Positions 25,031-33,647 are shown, counted from the stretch's first letter. The stretch is 44,107 nt of DNA from JAMCXS01 sp964459065 (GCA_964459065.1 CAYWMN010000001.1:1-44107), one strand, 5' to 3'. Notes: generated from the letters alone by a model not told the origin. Translations and numbers: made by a program.

Positions 25031-26725
25031 ATGCGAGAACCGTTGCTTCGCAGATCCTTCCGAAGGCTTTCCCTTTTGCTCCTGGCCGTCGGCCTGGTTC
25101 ATTCCGCGCTGGCGTTTGACCCTGTGGCGGCGCGGCACGGCATGGTGGTGACGAGCGATCCCGTGGCCTCGCGGGTGGGCCTCCAAATCCTCAAAGGCGG
25201 CGGCAATGCCGTGGACGCCGCCGTGGCCGTGGGTTTTGCCCTGGCCGTCGTCTACCCTTATGCCGGAAACATCGGCGGAGGCGGATTTATGCTGATCCGC
25301 CTGGCGGACGGCAAAAAAGCCCTGATCGATTACCGGGAAGAGGCGCCCGGCGCGGCCACGCGCAACATGTATCTGGACTCGCACGGCAAGGTGATCCCCG
25401 GAGCTTCCACCGTCGGAGCTCTTTCCGTGGGCGTGCCGGGAACCGTGGCGGGGCTGGCGCGGGCCGAGCGCGAATACGGCAAGCTGGGGCTCCGGCGAGT
25501 GATGGAACCCGCCATCCGACTGGCCGCGGAAGGATTCCCGGTCAGTTACTGGACCGCGCAGTCACTCAAAAGCCACCAAGCGCTCCTTTCGAAATTCCAG
25601 GACAGCCGACGCATTTTTCTGCGCAACGGGAAGTTTTACCGACCCGGTGACATTCTGAAGCAGCCGGAGCTTGCCCGGACGCTGCGGATGATCTCGCGCG
25701 ATGGCCCCTCGGCCTTTTACCGCGGGCCGATTTCCAGCGAGATTGTAGCGACCATGAAGAAGTACGGCGGGATCATTTCTCGCCGCGACCTTGCCGCCTA
25801 CCGGGCCATCGAACGCCGGCCGCTTGAAGGGCATTTCCGGGGGGATGACGTCCTTGCGCCGCCGCCGCCAAGCTCGGGCGGAGTGGCCCTGATTGAGATG
25901 CTGAACATTCTTGAACCTCTGCGCCTGGGCCCGCCCGATTCCTACGCGTCCATGCACTTGATTGCGGAAGCCATGCGGCACGCTTACGCCGACCGGGCGG
26001 CCTTCCTGGGTGATACGGACTTTGTTTCCGTGCCCGTCAAAGGGCTGACCAGCCGCGCCTACGCGGCAAAGCTGCGCGAAGAGATTCTGAACTCGAAGCC
26101 CGATGCGCCGATCGCGGCCGGCCGGCCCCAGGTTGTTGAGAGCACCCAAACCACGCAGTTTTCCGTCGTGGACGCTTCGGGCAACGCGGTTTCAAACACC
26201 TACACCATTAACAACGGTTACGGCAGCGGCGTGACGGTGGCCGGAGCCGGATTCCTGCTGAACGATGAGATGGACGATTTCACCTCCAAGCCCGACAGCC
26301 CCAACATGTACGGCCTGATCCAGAGCGAGGCCAACGCCATCGCGCCGCACAAACGCCCGGTGTCTTCCATGACGCCGGTGATTGTGGTCAAGGGGAACAA
26401 GGTCCGGCTGGTGCTGGGTTCGCCGGGCGGAGCAACCATTATCAACACCGTGCTGCAGGTGCTGCTGAACGTGCTGGTTTACAAAATGGACGTTTTGGCA
26501 GCGGTCTGCGCGCCGCGCTTTCACGACCAGTGGCGGCCTGACCAACTGAGGCTTGAGAGGCGGGGATTTTCCGCTGACACGATTGAAAAGCTGAAGGCGG
26601 CCGGATACAAAGTGGTGGTGGGTGATAGCATGGGGGAGTGTGAAGCGGTTGAAGTGGACCCTGAAACCGGCTGGCGCTTTGGCGCAGCGGACCCGCGCGG
26701 CGCTGGAAAGGCGGTGGGATACTGA
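25031..26725 (+). CDS. ggt: Gamma-glutamyltranspeptidase
   Basis: A 564-residue periplasmic N-terminal-nucleophile hydrolase that cleaves gamma-glutamyl bonds of glutathione and similar compounds. The signal peptide is RRLSLLLLAVGLVHSALA. The large subunit carries GMVVTSDPVASRVGLQIL, GGNAVDAAVAVGFAL and NIGGGGFMLIRL with the catalytic-site Arg region. Autocleavage should occur before Thr374 in TTQFSVVDASGNAVSNTYT, and the small subunit has GSGVTVAGAGFLLNDEMDDF and SSMTPVIV. It is full length. It is the first of three genes joined by overlapping stop/start codons. Confidence 0.95.
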   Translation: MREPLLRRSFRRLSLLLLAVGLVHSALAFDPVAARHGMVVTSDPVASRVGLQILKGGGNAVDAAVAVGFALAVVYPYAGNIGGGGFMLIRLADGKKALIDYREEAPGAATRNMYLDSHGKVIPGASTVGALSVGVPGTVAGLARAEREYGKLGLRRVMEPAIRLAAEGFPVSYWTAQSLKSHQALLSKFQDSRRIFLRNGKFYRPGDILKQPELARTLRMISRDGPSAFYRGPISSEIVATMKKYGGIISRRDLAAYRAIERRPLEGHFRGDDVLAPPPPSSGGVALIEMLNILEPLRLGPPDSYASMHLIAEAMRHAYADRAAFLGDTDFVSVPVKGLTSRAYAAKLREEILNSKPDAPIAAGRPQVVESTQTTQFSVVDASGNAVSNTYTINNGYGSGVTVAGAGFLLNDEMDDFTSKPDSPNMYGLIQSEANAIAPHKRPVSSMTPVIVVKGNKVRLVLGSPGGATIINTVLQVLLNVLVYKMDVLAAVCAPRFHDQWRPDQLRLERRGFSADTIEKLKAAGYKVVVGDSMGECEAVEVDPETGWRFGAADPRGAGKAVGY

Positions 26726-27552
26726 TGGACTTTGCTCTTTCGACTCATCTATTTGTGAACGAACGGCTTTCGCCGCACATCCTGGACGGGATTCTGGGCG
26801 CCGGTTTCCGAAAAATTGAAATCTTTGCAGCGCGCCAGCATCTGGACTATTTCGATCCCAATCATGTGGGCGACGTGGCGCAGTGGTTCGAAGACCATGA
26901 CACGGAGCTTACATCTCTGCATGCGCCGCTCTATGCAGACCGCGAATGGGGTCGAGGCGGCGGCCTGGCTGTTTCCGTGGCCTATCTTGAACGCCGCAAG
27001 CGCATCGATTCCATGGAGGAGATCAAGCGGGCTATCGCCGTGGCGGAAAAAGTGCCCTTCCGCTACCTGATCCTGCACCTGGGCCTGGCCGGGGAAGAGT
27101 TCGACATCGACAAGTTCGACGCCGCTTTCACGTCGCTTGAGCACCTGAACATTTTTGCCAAAGAGCGCGGAGTGAGCATCCTGCTGGAAAATATTCCCAG
27201 CGGATTGACCGCCCCCCAGCGCCTTTTGCAGTTTATCCGCTACACCCACATGGGCCTGAAGGTCTGTTTTGACACGGGGCACGCCCACTTGACCGGCGGC
27301 GTGCGGCAGGCGTTCAACATCCTGAAAGACCACATCGCCTCAACGCACCTGCACGACAATCGAGGCGAAAAGGACGATCACCTGATGCCCTTTGAGGGCG
27401 GCATTGACTGGGAGGAAGCCGTGCGTGATTTCCGCAGCGTTGAAGGCCAGTTCCCGCTGCTTTTTGAACTGCGCAACTACGGGCCGGAGGCGAGCAGCTT
27501 CAGCCGCCTGCGCGAAGTGATCCAAAAAATGGAGGGTATCCGGTCAGTATGA
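26725..27552 (+). CDS. Sugar phosphate isomerase/epimerase-like TIM-barrel protein
   Basis: A 275-residue protein of the xylose isomerase-like TIM-barrel superfamily. Metal-ligand positions are suggested by ILLENIPSG (Glu), FDTGHAHLTGG (Asp/His), STHLHDNRGEKDDHLMPFEGG (His) and the terminal LLFELRNYG (Glu). Family members isomerise sugars, myo-inositol derivatives or hydroxypyruvate, or act as endonuclease IV-like enzymes; the substrate is not determined. The ATG overlaps the ggt stop (TGATG), and its own stop overlaps asnS (ATGA). Confidence 0.82.
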   Translation: MDFALSTHLFVNERLSPHILDGILGAGFRKIEIFAARQHLDYFDPNHVGDVAQWFEDHDTELTSLHAPLYADREWGRGGGLAVSVAYLERRKRIDSMEEIKRAIAVAEKVPFRYLILHLGLAGEEFDIDKFDAAFTSLEHLNIFAKERGVSILLENIPSGLTAPQRLLQFIRYTHMGLKVCFDTGHAHLTGGVRQAFNILKDHIASTHLHDNRGEKDDHLMPFEGGIDWEEAVRDFRSVEGQFPLLFELRNYGPEASSFSRLREVIQKMEGIRSV

Positions 27553-28865
27553 ATCCGACTGCGCCGCCGACGGTGGAAATTCGCAATGCTCATCAGTTTG
27601 TGGATCAGGAAGTCGTGATCCAGGGTTGGCTTTATAACCTTCGCGCGAGCGGCAAAATCCTTTTTCCTATCTTCAGAGACGGCACGGGCCTGATGCAGGG
27701 CGTCGTGGTCAAAAGCGCCGTAGCGCCGGAAGTGTTTGCCAAGGCGCGCCAGTTGACGCAGGAATCTTCCCTGCGAGTGACGGGCAAGGTGCGCGCGGAG
27801 GCCCGCGCCCCGGGCGGAGTTGAACTGGGCGTTTCCGGGCTTGAAGTCGTCCAGTTGGTGCCCGCCGATCAGCATTATCCCATTACGCCCAAGGAGCACG
27901 GCGTTGAGTTCCTGATGGACCATCGCCACTTGTGGCTGCGCTCGACGCGCCAGCATGCCATCCTGAAGGTTCGGCACGAGATCATCAAGGCTTGCCGTGA
28001 CTTTTTTGACGACCGCGGCTTTACGCTGGTCGATACGCCCATCCTGACGCCCAGCGCCTGCGAAGGCACCACCACGCTGTTCGAGGTGGATTACTTCGAC
28101 GAGAAGGCTTACCTGACCCAATCCGGGCAGCTCTATAGCGAGGCGGCCGCGATGGCCGTGGGCAAGACTTATTGCTTTGGGCCCACCTTTCGCGCGGAAA
28201 AGTCCAAAACGCGGCGCCACCTGACCGAATTCTGGATGGTTGAGCCGGAAGTGGCTTTTGCCGGCCTTGATGACATTATGCCGCTCGCCGAAGAGCTGAT
28301 CGCCTTTGTGGTGGGGCGCGCCGTCGAGCGCCGCCGCGCGGAACTTGAGACCCTGGGCCGCGATATTTCGAAGCTTGAAGCGATCAAAGCGCCCTTCCCG
28401 CGCCTGACCTATGACGAGGCTGTGGAGATTCTCAAGGAAAAAGGAAGCGAAATCACCTGGGGCGGTGACTTTGGCGGCACGGATGAAACGTTGCTTTCGG
28501 AAAAGTTTGACCGGCCGGTGATTGTCCACCGCTACCCCAGCCAGGTCAAGGCCTTTTATATGGCTCCGGACCCGAAACGGCCGGAAGTGGCCTTGTGCGT
28601 GGATGTGCTGGCGCCCGAAGGCTACGGCGAAATCATCGGCGGCGGCGAACGTCTGGCGGATTATGACCTGCTGCTCAGCCGCATTGAAGAAGCCCAACTG
28701 CCCCGCGAGGCCTTCGACTGGTACCTGGACCTGCGGCGCTACGGCAGCGTTCAGCACGCGGGCTTCGGCATGGGCATCGAACGCGTGGTTGCCTGGGTCT
28801 GCGGCCTCGAACACGTTCGGGAAACCATCCCCTTCCCGAGAATGCTCTACCGGCTGCGACCGTAA
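27549..28865 (+). CDS. asnS: Asparaginyl-tRNA synthetase
   Basis: A 438-residue class IIb synthetase. An N-terminal OB-fold anticodon-binding domain (VVIQGWLYNLRASGKILFP) precedes the catalytic core. Core segments are LWLRSTRQHAILKVRHEI, LFEVDYFDEKAYLTQSGQL, the motif 2 region FRAEKSKTRRHLTEFWMVEPE and motif 3 GFGMGIERVVAWVCG. The TQSGQLYSE and KSKTRRHL signatures favour Asn over Asp. It charges tRNA-Asn directly. The ATGA overlap with the preceding gene makes a housekeeping synthetase the end gene of a ggt operon, which is unusual but occurs in some bacteria. Confidence 0.93.
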   Translation: MNPTAPPTVEIRNAHQFVDQEVVIQGWLYNLRASGKILFPIFRDGTGLMQGVVVKSAVAPEVFAKARQLTQESSLRVTGKVRAEARAPGGVELGVSGLEVVQLVPADQHYPITPKEHGVEFLMDHRHLWLRSTRQHAILKVRHEIIKACRDFFDDRGFTLVDTPILTPSACEGTTTLFEVDYFDEKAYLTQSGQLYSEAAAMAVGKTYCFGPTFRAEKSKTRRHLTEFWMVEPEVAFAGLDDIMPLAEELIAFVVGRAVERRRAELETLGRDISKLEAIKAPFPRLTYDEAVEILKEKGSEITWGGDFGGTDETLLSEKFDRPVIVHRYPSQVKAFYMAPDPKRPEVALCVDVLAPEGYGEIIGGGERLADYDLLLSRIEEAQLPREAFDWYLDLRRYGSVQHAGFGMGIERVVAWVCGLEHVRETIPFPRMLYRLRP

Positions 28866-28935
28866 TGGATCGTGGCGGCTACGGCGCGCTTCTTGTGCTT
28901 GGGGATTTTATATCGGGCAACCCTTACCGAGGGTG

Positions 28936-28968
28936 TCATTCCGAGGAGCCGAAGGCGACGAGGAATCT
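28936..28968. repeat. Dispersed CATTCCGAGG-type repeat unit
   Basis: The segment TCATTCCGAGGAGCCGAAGG followed by CGACGAGGAATCT is of the same family as the inverted element at 31783-31815 (GTCATTCCGAGCGAAGCGAG read on the minus strand). From memory, such units are scattered between genes in acidobacterial and related genomes. The surrounding 28866-29133 holds no convincing gene. Confidence 0.6.
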
Positions 28969-29133
28969 CGCCCTGAAAGACCTGTGCCGCCGACTGCCAT
29001 TGTTGCGGCCTGCGGTTCTTCCCCGATATTCCGATGAAAGGCTGCGGGCCTGAAATTCGCAGGGCTTTGCATTACGGTCCGCGTGAAAGCTGGTTAATCA
29101 AAGTCGCAACGCTCACCCTCACTCAACGATCAG

Positions 29134-29334
29134 CTAAAGCGCCAACGGAACCATCTTCGAGCGCCGGATGCGGCGGTCGCGGGTCAGAAGGGGAATCTTT
29201 TCNNNNNNNNNNNNNNNNNNNNNNNNNNNNNNNNNNNNNNNNNNNNNNNNNNNNNNNNNNNNNNNNNNNNNNNNNNNNNNNNNNNNNNNNNNNNNNNNNN
29301 NNTAGATCAGAATGTGCGTGTCAAGATTCAGCAT
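29134..29334 (-). CDS. VapC-type PIN-domain toxin, interrupted by assembly gap
   Basis: The N-terminus MLNLDTHILI has the first PIN acidic residue (Asp5), and the C-terminus IPLLTRDRRIRRSKMVPLAL matches the end of VapC PIN domains with its conserved Asp in TRDRRI. The middle is 100 N of unknown true length. A PIN toxin is about 125-135 residues and only 66 codons are spanned, so roughly 200 extra bases are probably missing. VapC proteins are Mg(2+)-dependent RNases that cleave tRNA or rRNA. Its start overlaps the antitoxin stop by 14 nt, as is usual for vapBC. Confidence 0.8.
   Translation of the reverse strand: MLNLDTHILIXXXXXXXXXXXXXXXXXXXXXXXXXXXXXXXXXXEKIPLLTRDRRIRRSKMVPLAL
29203..29302. 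other. Assembly gap (100 N)
   Basis: A run of exactly 100 N inside the vapC gene, a scaffolding placeholder. The real length is unknown. Confidence 0.98.
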
Positions 29335-29554
29335 GCCACTTGACGCCGGTTGAAAAGATATCGCCTTTGATTTTGATCTTGCCTTTCATGCACCCGTAAT
29401 ATTTTGCGATGTCCGTGGGCACAATGGGCATGACTTTCGCCACGGGCCGGCCGCGTTTGGTGACGGTGACGCCTTCGGGCCCGAGCTGATCGAGAATCTT
29501 CAGGCACTTGGCCTTAAACTCGCTGGCCGACACGGCCCTGCCTTTTGCTTTCAT
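29321..29554 (-). CDS. Phd/YefM-family antitoxin
   Basis: A 77-residue antitoxin: the Phd/YefM DNA-binding domain is SASEFKAKCLKILDQL followed by VTVTKRGRPVAKVMPI; the C-terminal toxin-binding tail is KGDIFSTGVKWHAES. The ATG at 29554 is chosen since the family start is KAKGRAVSASEFK and GAGGG lies a few bases upstream; the frame also opens earlier at 29599. An extended -10 (TGG-CATAAT on the minus strand, 29564-29572) is just upstream. It heads the vapC pair and is expected to autorepress. Confidence 0.87.
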   Translation of the reverse strand: MKAKGRAVSASEFKAKCLKILDQLGPEGVTVTKRGRPVAKVMPIVPTDIAKYYGCMKGKIKIKGDIFSTGVKWHAES

Positions 29555-29667
29555 CGTACCCTCATTATGCCAGATGACCAGCGAGATAAGAACTTTCAAC
29601 CCGTCAGACAGGCGTCGAGTTGTGCGGGTTGCAAAAAAGCGCTACTCCGTTGGGCTTCGCTTCACGA

Positions 29668-29673
29668 TATGAT
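29668..29673 (+). promoter_or_regulatory. Possible -10 element of the arginase-ddl operon
   Basis: TATGAT (5 of 6 matches) lies about 45 nt before the arginase ATG, with no good -35 at the right distance. Confidence 0.3.
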
Positions 29674-29717
29674 ACGAGTTTGCCTTTCAACCGATTACGA
29701 AGGGCGGGTGAAGATTT

Positions 29718-30623
29718 ATGAAAATCCGCATTCTTGGAATTCCGCTTGATCTGGGCCAGCAACATCGGGGCGTGGACATGGGGCCGTCGGCGGTGCGCGC
29801 AGCTGGCCTGAACTCCGCGCTGAAGGGTCTGGGGCATCAGGTGGAGGACGCCGGGAACATCCACGTGCGGATTGCCGAAGAGCAGCCCTTCGGCGACCGC
29901 CGCACCAAGTATCTGAACGAGATTGCCGAGACGTGCCGCGAGGTGGCCGAGCGCGTCCATCAAACGCTTGAAGCGGGCATGTTTCCGCTGTCGCTCGGCG
30001 GCGACCATTCGATTGCGGTGGGAACGCAGGCGGGCGTTTCAAAGTTCTATCACCAGCGGGGAAAGACAATCGGCTGCATCTGGATTGACGCGCACGGTGA
30101 CATGAACACACCGGAGACGAGCCCCAGCGGCAACATCCACGGCATGCCGTTTGCCGCTTCCCTGGGTATGGGTCCGGAGGCGCTGACGCGGATCTTCGGG
30201 TACGCTCCCAAGTTGGAGGCGGGCAATTGTGCTCTGATCGGGGTGCGCGACCTCGACGGCCGCGAGCGCCGCCTGATGAAAGATTCCGGCGTGCATGTTT
30301 TTACCATGCGCGATATTGATGAGCACGGCATGCGCGCGGTGATGGAAAAGGGCATTCGGCTGGCGGGCGAAGGCACGGCCGGTTTTGTCGTATCCTTTGA
30401 CATGGACGCGCTCGATCCGCAGGAAGCGCCGGGTGTGGGAACTCAGGTGCGGGGCGGCATCACGTTCCGTGAAGCGCATCTGGCCATGGAAATGATCGCA
30501 GACAGCAGGAAGATGCTGGGGCTGGAAATTGTGGAAGTGAATCCCATCCTCGACGTCCTCAACAAAACAGCCATTCTGGCGGTGGGACTCGCAGCTTCAG
30601 CCATGGGGAAGAAAATCATATGA
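29718..30623 (+). CDS. rocF: Arginase
   Basis: A 301-residue ureohydrolase that converts L-arginine to ornithine and urea with a binuclear Mn(2+) centre. The metal-binding motifs are complete: SLGGDHSIAVG, WIDAHGDMNTPETSPSGNIHGMP and SFDMDALDPQEAPGVGT. The early segment PLDLGQQHRGVDMGPSAVR and SGNIHGMP favour arginase (RocF) over agmatinase. Its last codons overlap the ddl start (ATGA). The physiological reason for coupling arginine breakdown to D-Ala-D-Ala synthesis is not clear. Confidence 0.93.
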   Translation: MKIRILGIPLDLGQQHRGVDMGPSAVRAAGLNSALKGLGHQVEDAGNIHVRIAEEQPFGDRRTKYLNEIAETCREVAERVHQTLEAGMFPLSLGGDHSIAVGTQAGVSKFYHQRGKTIGCIWIDAHGDMNTPETSPSGNIHGMPFAASLGMGPEALTRIFGYAPKLEAGNCALIGVRDLDGRERRLMKDSGVHVFTMRDIDEHGMRAVMEKGIRLAGEGTAGFVVSFDMDALDPQEAPGVGTQVRGGITFREAHLAMEMIADSRKMLGLEIVEVNPILDVLNKTAILAVGLAASAMGKKII

Positions 30624-31717
30624 GAAAGAAAGTGCGCGTGGGAGTGTTGTTTGGTGGGCGCTCGGGTGAACATGACGTCTCCGTGACGTCGGCGGCCTCG
30701 GTGATCAAGGCGCTCGACCGCCGGAAGTACGAAGTGGTTGCGATCGGCATCAGCCGCGAGGGCCACTGGTACGCCGCCGCCGAAGCGGTTGAATCTCCCG
30801 CCGAGGTCTTTAAGAAATCGAACCGGGTGATGCCGTCGGCTGATCCTTCGGAACCGGGCCTTGCGCCGCTGGGCCCGGCGCGCGGCCGGCGCAAGATCGG
30901 TGTGGACCTTGTTTTCCCCGTCCTGCATGGAACGTTCGGTGAGGACGGCACGGTGCAGGGCCTGCTGGAACTCGCCACGATTCCCTATGTCGGCGCGGGA
31001 GTGCTGGGTTCCGCGGTGGGAATGGACAAGGATGTGATGAAGCGCCTGTTCCGCGACGCCGGGCTGCCGGTGGTGGATTGGGTGGTTGTGCGGCGGGATG
31101 AATGGGAGCGGGAAACCGCGCGAGTCCGCAAGGTGATCGAGAAAGAGATCGGCTACCCGCTGTTTGTGAAGCCCGCCAACCTGGGCTCGTCGGTCGGGAT
31201 CAGCAAAGTCCACAACCGGCGGGAACTGGCCCCGGCGCTTAACACGGCCGCAGGCTACGACCGCAAAATCATTGTAGAAAAGGCTCTCGATGCGCGCGAA
31301 ATCGAATGCGCCGTGCTGGGCAACGACCATCCGGAAGCTTCGGTGCCGGGCGAGGTGGTCCCGGTTAATGAGTTCTATGATTACGAAGCAAAGTATGTGA
31401 AGGAAGGCTCCGAACTGATCATTCCGGCCAAGCTCACCAAGGCGCAGACCCGCACGGTGAGAGAAGCGGCCGTGCGCGCTTTTCGCTCGGCGGACTGCGC
31501 CGGGCTTGCCCGCGTGGACTTTCTTCTGGACCGCCCGAGCGGCAAGCTTTTCTTGAACGAGATCAACACCCTGCCGGGCTTCACGCCCATCAGCATGTAC
31601 CCCAAGCTCTGGGCCGCAAGCGGTCTGGCCTATTCCAGGCTGCTGGACCGCCTGATCGAGCTGGGCCTCGAACGCCATCGCGACAAGAAACTTACTCGAT
31701 ATACTTACAAGCCCTGA
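30620..31717 (+). CDS. ddl: D-alanine--D-alanine ligase
   Basis: A 365-residue ATP-grasp ligase that makes D-Ala-D-Ala for peptidoglycan. Visible parts are VLFGGRSGEHDVSVTSA, FPVLHGTFGEDGTVQGLLE, YPLFVKPANLGSSVGISKV, EFYDYEAKYVKEGSEL and FLNEINTLPGFTPISMYP. The Tyr in FYDYEAKY, at the position that distinguishes ligases making D-Ala-D-Ala from D-lactate types, predicts D-Ala-D-Ala specificity. It is full length and overlaps arginase by 4 nt. Confidence 0.95.
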   Translation: MRKKVRVGVLFGGRSGEHDVSVTSAASVIKALDRRKYEVVAIGISREGHWYAAAEAVESPAEVFKKSNRVMPSADPSEPGLAPLGPARGRRKIGVDLVFPVLHGTFGEDGTVQGLLELATIPYVGAGVLGSAVGMDKDVMKRLFRDAGLPVVDWVVVRRDEWERETARVRKVIEKEIGYPLFVKPANLGSSVGISKVHNRRELAPALNTAAGYDRKIIVEKALDAREIECAVLGNDHPEASVPGEVVPVNEFYDYEAKYVKEGSELIIPAKLTKAQTRTVREAAVRAFRSADCAGLARVDFLLDRPSGKLFLNEINTLPGFTPISMYPKLWAASGLAYSRLLDRLIELGLERHRDKKLTRYTYKP

Positions 31718-31740
31718 ACGGCTGCCGAAAAAACACTCGC

Positions 31741-31815
31741 CATTCCGAGCCCCTACGTTTCTCCGGTTGCGAACGGAGAAAAGCAGATTTCTCGCTTCGC
31801 TCGGAATGACGGGAC
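31741..31815. repeat. Nested palindromic repeat (REP/MITE-like)
   Basis: Outer arms CATTCCGAGC (31741-31750) and GCTCGGAATG (31799-31808) are perfect inverted repeats. Between them lies a perfect inner hairpin, TTTCTCCG (31758-31765) with CGGAGAAA (31774-31781). The right arm continues into GACGGGAC and contains CTCGCTTCGCTCGGAATGAC, the complement of the unit at 28936-28968. The element sits between ddl and the efflux operon and encodes nothing. Confidence 0.75.
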
Positions 31816-31878
31816 AGAGGGCGCAGGATGACTCCATCGAGAGTTGCTCCCGGCGGATTGCCGTGGGGAGCTTACCTC

Positions 31879-31928
31879 TTGACAGGCCGTATGCCGCGTG
31901 CTCTAATTTAACTATCTGGTTAGTTAAA
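31879..31928 (+). promoter_or_regulatory. Promoter and palindromic operator of the TetR-efflux operon
   Basis: -35 TTGACA (31879-31884), 17-bp spacer, -10 TCTAAT (31902-31907, 5 of 6). Immediately downstream are the perfect inverted arms TTTAACTA (31907-31914) and TAGTTAAA (31921-31928) around a 6-bp centre, covering the transcription start and ending 1 bp before the tetR ATG. This is a typical autorepressor operator. The transcript would have a leader of about 16 nt with no Shine-Dalgarno. Confidence 0.85.
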
Positions 31929-31929
31929 G

Positions 31930-32595
31930 ATGAAAGCCGCTCGCAACTCCAAGGTTCGGACTCCTAAACGCCCCGCCCGCACGGCGGGATCGCGCGCCGC
32001 CATCCTGCGCGCCGCCGGGCACATCTTTGCCGACAAGGGACTGGACGGCGCGCGCACGGAAGCGATTGCTTCTGCCGCGGGCGTCAACAAGGCCCTGCTC
32101 TATTACTATTTTAAGAGCAAGGACGAACTCTACCGGGCCATTCTGGAAGGCCACATGAAGGAGTTCCATGAACGGGCCGCAGGCGTTTTTGCAAGCGACG
32201 AGCCCGTGGGCGCCAAACTGCTGCAATACGTCAACATGCATTTTGACTTTATGAGCGAGCGGCCGGACTATCCTCGCCTGATCCAGCGATTCATGATGGC
32301 CAGAGGCCGGCGGTTCGAGGGGCTGGCGCGGAAATACTTTTTGCCGATTAGCATGAAGTTTCAAGGCTTGATTGAATCCGGCATCAAAAGCGGCGAGCTG
32401 CGTCCTTCCGACAGCGCGCACACCGCCATGTCGCTGGTGGCGCTGACGGTTTTTTACTTTGCCGCGGCTCCCACGCTGAAGGTTCTCGGCCATACCGATC
32501 CGTATGGCAAGGCGGAGCTGGCGCGAAGAAAAAAGGAAGTCCTGTCATTCATCAGCCATGCTCTTTTCGTTTACCCTGAGGCGCATTTGAAATGA
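31930..32595 (+). CDS. TetR-family transcriptional regulator
   Basis: A 221-residue repressor. The N-terminal HTH spans about residues 22-65 (ILRAAGHIFADKGLDGARTE, then IASAAGVNKALLYYYFKSKDEL). The C-terminal ligand-binding domain resembles the TetR_C types found next to efflux genes. It heads the operon tetR-hlyD-ABC-permease and overlaps hlyD (ATGA at 32592-32595). The palindrome over its promoter is the likely target, relieved by an effector that the pump exports. Confidence 0.92.
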   Translation: MKAARNSKVRTPKRPARTAGSRAAILRAAGHIFADKGLDGARTEAIASAAGVNKALLYYYFKSKDELYRAILEGHMKEFHERAAGVFASDEPVGAKLLQYVNMHFDFMSERPDYPRLIQRFMMARGRRFEGLARKYFLPISMKFQGLIESGIKSGELRPSDSAHTAMSLVALTVFYFAAAPTLKVLGHTDPYGKAELARRKKEVLSFISHALFVYPEAHLK

Positions 32596-33647
32596 CCCGC
32601 AAACTCTTTCTGATTGTTCTGTTTCTGGTGGCGGCGGCAAGCGTCGCGGTCTATTGGTTCACGCGACCCCGCGTGAGCGGCATGGTCTTAACCGGCATCG
32701 TGGATGCTGACCAGGTGGTGGTCAGTTCACAAGTCGCGGGCCGCCTCAGCAAGCTGCTGGTCCAGGAAGGCGACGACGTTACAGAGGGGCAACTGCTGGG
32801 CCTGATTGAGCCCGAGGAGCTTCGCGCCACGCAGCAATATTATCTTCACGCCGAGCAGAGCACCGCAGAACAGGTGCGGGAGTCGCGGGCGGCGCTGAAA
32901 TTCCAGGAGCTTCAAACCCGCGACCAGATTCGTCAGGCTGAAGCAACCCTGGCGACGGCCCAGGCTCAATTAAAGCAGGCCGAGGCCAGCCGCACGCTGG
33001 CGCGGCAGAACTTCAAGCGGACCGACCGCCTGTTCAGGCAAAAGATTGCTTCCCAGCAGGACGAGGACCAGGCGCAAGCGAACCTGCAAACGGCGGAAGC
33101 GAATGTGGAGGCGGGCTCGAAGCAGGTGCAGGCGCAGAAGGCGGCGCTTGAGCTTGCACGCTCCAACGCCCAGCAGGTTGCGATGCGCGAGCGGGCGCTG
33201 GCAGCCAACCAGCGGCAACTGGCGGCGGCCGCGGCGCAAAACCAGGTGGCGAAAGTCCGGCTTGGCTATACGGAACTGCGTTCGCCGATTGCCGGATTGG
33301 TGACGTTGCGGGCCGCCCTCCAGGGCGAGGTGGTGAATCCTGCCCAGCCGATTGTGGAGCTGTACGACCCTGACAAGCTATGGGTGCGGGCGGACGTGCC
33401 GGAGACTTACATTCACTTGATCCGGATCGGCGAACACTTCCAGGTGCGGTTTCCGGGCGACTTCAAGCGCACCGGAACCGTTTACTTCCGTGGAGTTGAT
33501 GCTGAGTACGCCACGCAGCGGGACGTGAGCCGTACCAAGCGTGACATCAAAACCTTCCAGATTCGCCTGCGTGTTGACAACCGCGACCGAAGGCTGGCGC
33601 CCGGGCTCACCGCTTATGTAACGGTTCCCTTTGGGGAAGGGAATTGA
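32592..33647 (+). CDS. HlyD-type periplasmic membrane fusion protein
   Basis: A 351-residue adaptor. A single N-terminal membrane helix (LFLIVLFLVAAASVAVYWF) is followed by a lipoyl half-domain (GIVDADQVVVSSQVAGRLSK), a long Gln/Ala-rich alpha-helical coiled-coil at about residues 80-215, then the second lipoyl half (VRLGYTELRSPIAGLVTLRA) and beta-barrel domain. Such proteins (HlyD/YbhG-like) link an inner-membrane ABC exporter to an outer-membrane channel. It overlaps tetR; no TolC gene is in the window. Confidence 0.92.
   Translation: MTRKLFLIVLFLVAAASVAVYWFTRPRVSGMVLTGIVDADQVVVSSQVAGRLSKLLVQEGDDVTEGQLLGLIEPEELRATQQYYLHAEQSTAEQVRESRAALKFQELQTRDQIRQAEATLATAQAQLKQAEASRTLARQNFKRTDRLFRQKIASQQDEDQAQANLQTAEANVEAGSKQVQAQKAALELARSNAQQVAMRERALAANQRQLAAAAAQNQVAKVRLGYTELRSPIAGLVTLRAALQGEVVNPAQPIVELYDPDKLWVRADVPETYIHLIRIGEHFQVRFPGDFKRTGTVYFRGVDAEYATQRDVSRTKRDIKTFQIRLRVDNRDRRLAPGLTAYVTVPFGEGN

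Noticed and set aside
27477..28814. 445-residue minus-strand ORF over asnS
   Set aside because: A shadow of the strongly supported asnS gene, His/Arg/Ala-rich with no domain.
30443..31837. 464-residue ORF on the minus strand over ddl
   Set aside because: It is antisense to ddl and arginase and shows only a shadow composition.
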